Shown: positions 44,241 through 44,324 of the stretch, piece after piece
How the letters are laid out: every line of letters starts with the position of its first letter
Position numbering within the stretch: position 1 is the first letter of the stretch
Assembly: GCA_016839745.1 (NCBI GenBank)
Contig: JAEOTS010000143.1
Location: 1-44,324, forward strand
Length of the DNA stretch: 44,324 nt
Reading direction: 5' to 3'
Source: Promethearchaeota archaeon
Lineage (GTDB): Archaea > Asgardarchaeota > Lokiarchaeia > Sigyniarchaeales > SOKP01
The notes under the pieces: generated by a model
Told to the model about the DNA's origin: nothing
Database searches by the model: none
The model's input: only the letters and a program-made list of their open reading frames with translations
Made by a program: the position numbers and the translations under genes

Positions 44241-44267
44241 TTGATCTCCTGTTGGTATTGTTTAAAA

Positions 44268-44324
44268 ATGAAAAAAGAAAAAGCTTTAGATGATATCGAT
44301 AGAAGTATCATACGTATTCTTCAA
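44268..44324 (+). CDS. Lrp/AsnC-family transcriptional regulator, first 19 codons, cut by window edge
   Basis: Nineteen codons, MKKEKALDDIDRSIIRILQ, match the very characteristic start of Lrp/AsnC regulators (LDDIDRKILRILQ), the first helix before the helix-turn-helix. The remaining DNA-binding and ligand-binding (RAM) domains lie beyond the window. ATG at 44268 follows an A/T leader with a TATA-like element at the right distance. Confidence 0.8.
   Translation, partial: MKKEKALDDIDRSIIRILQ

Noticed and set aside
1..44324. CRISPR array, insertion sequence or integrase
   Set aside because: I found no regularly spaced repeats, no transposase-like DDE or integrase motifs and no terminal inverted repeats; only the direct repeats listed.

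Overview
The window looks like a piece of an Asgard archaeal (Promethearchaeota, most likely Lokiarchaeia-like) genome. It is AT-rich, with archaeal TATA-type promoters and short leaders. It carries a group II chaperonin (thermosome) start, an archaeal RadA recombinase and an Lrp/AsnC regulator start. It also has typical Asgard features: an SDS22-type leucine-rich-repeat protein, a remnant of a Rab/Ras-like small GTPase fused to membrane and PH-like segments, NosD-like beta-helix proteins, and a 3783-residue PKD / thrombospondin-3 / LamG-like surface protein. The assignment is inference from gene content; there is no rRNA or tRNA in the window.

Layout. 1-5.4 kb: thermosome 5' end, LRR protein and a secreted S1/P1-nuclease or zinc-phospholipase C-like protein (all minus). 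Then come four plus-strand membrane genes, the last two a recent tandem duplication. 5.4-17.1 kb: the giant surface protein and a small winged-helix regulator, 4 bp apart, probably one transcript. 17.1-18.0 kb: a gene-free stretch that holds RNA-like pairing elements. 18-25.3 kb: the broken GTPase-membrane protein back to back with another possibly truncated ORF, a small zinc-finger gene, radA with an extra C-terminal helix-hairpin-helix domain, two tandem HNH endonuclease-like genes (one membrane anchored), a secreted membrane-anchored protein and a beta/gamma-crystallin-like protein.

25.6-43.9 kb has the content of a defence island. It has a Rad50/SMC-like ATPase with a 70-residue partner overlapping by ATGA, divergent from a type IIG restriction-methyltransferase. 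It has a two-gene operon of a zinc-finger/winged-helix protein and an AAA ATPase fused to a PD-(D/E)XK nuclease. Divergent from that is a large HEPN-STAND(NB-ARC)-TPR-cold-shock protein overlapping a small second HEPN protein. In between lie a 46-residue SMP-like microprotein missed by length cut-offs, an OB-like protein, coiled-coil and unknown proteins, and a ~240-nt candidate structured RNA with a perfect pseudoknot and a correctly spaced TATA box. The island ends with a frameshifted, truncated NAD-dependent DNA ligase, a mostly bacterial enzyme, and then the first codons of an Lrp/AsnC regulator at the window edge.

The most interesting candidates are the HEPN-STAND-TPR-CSD + HEPN pair with its divergent zinc finger/ATPase-nuclease pair, the Rad50-like/type IIG pair, and the structured RNA at 33.9-34.1 kb. 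All functions come from reading motifs by eye; no database search was possible.
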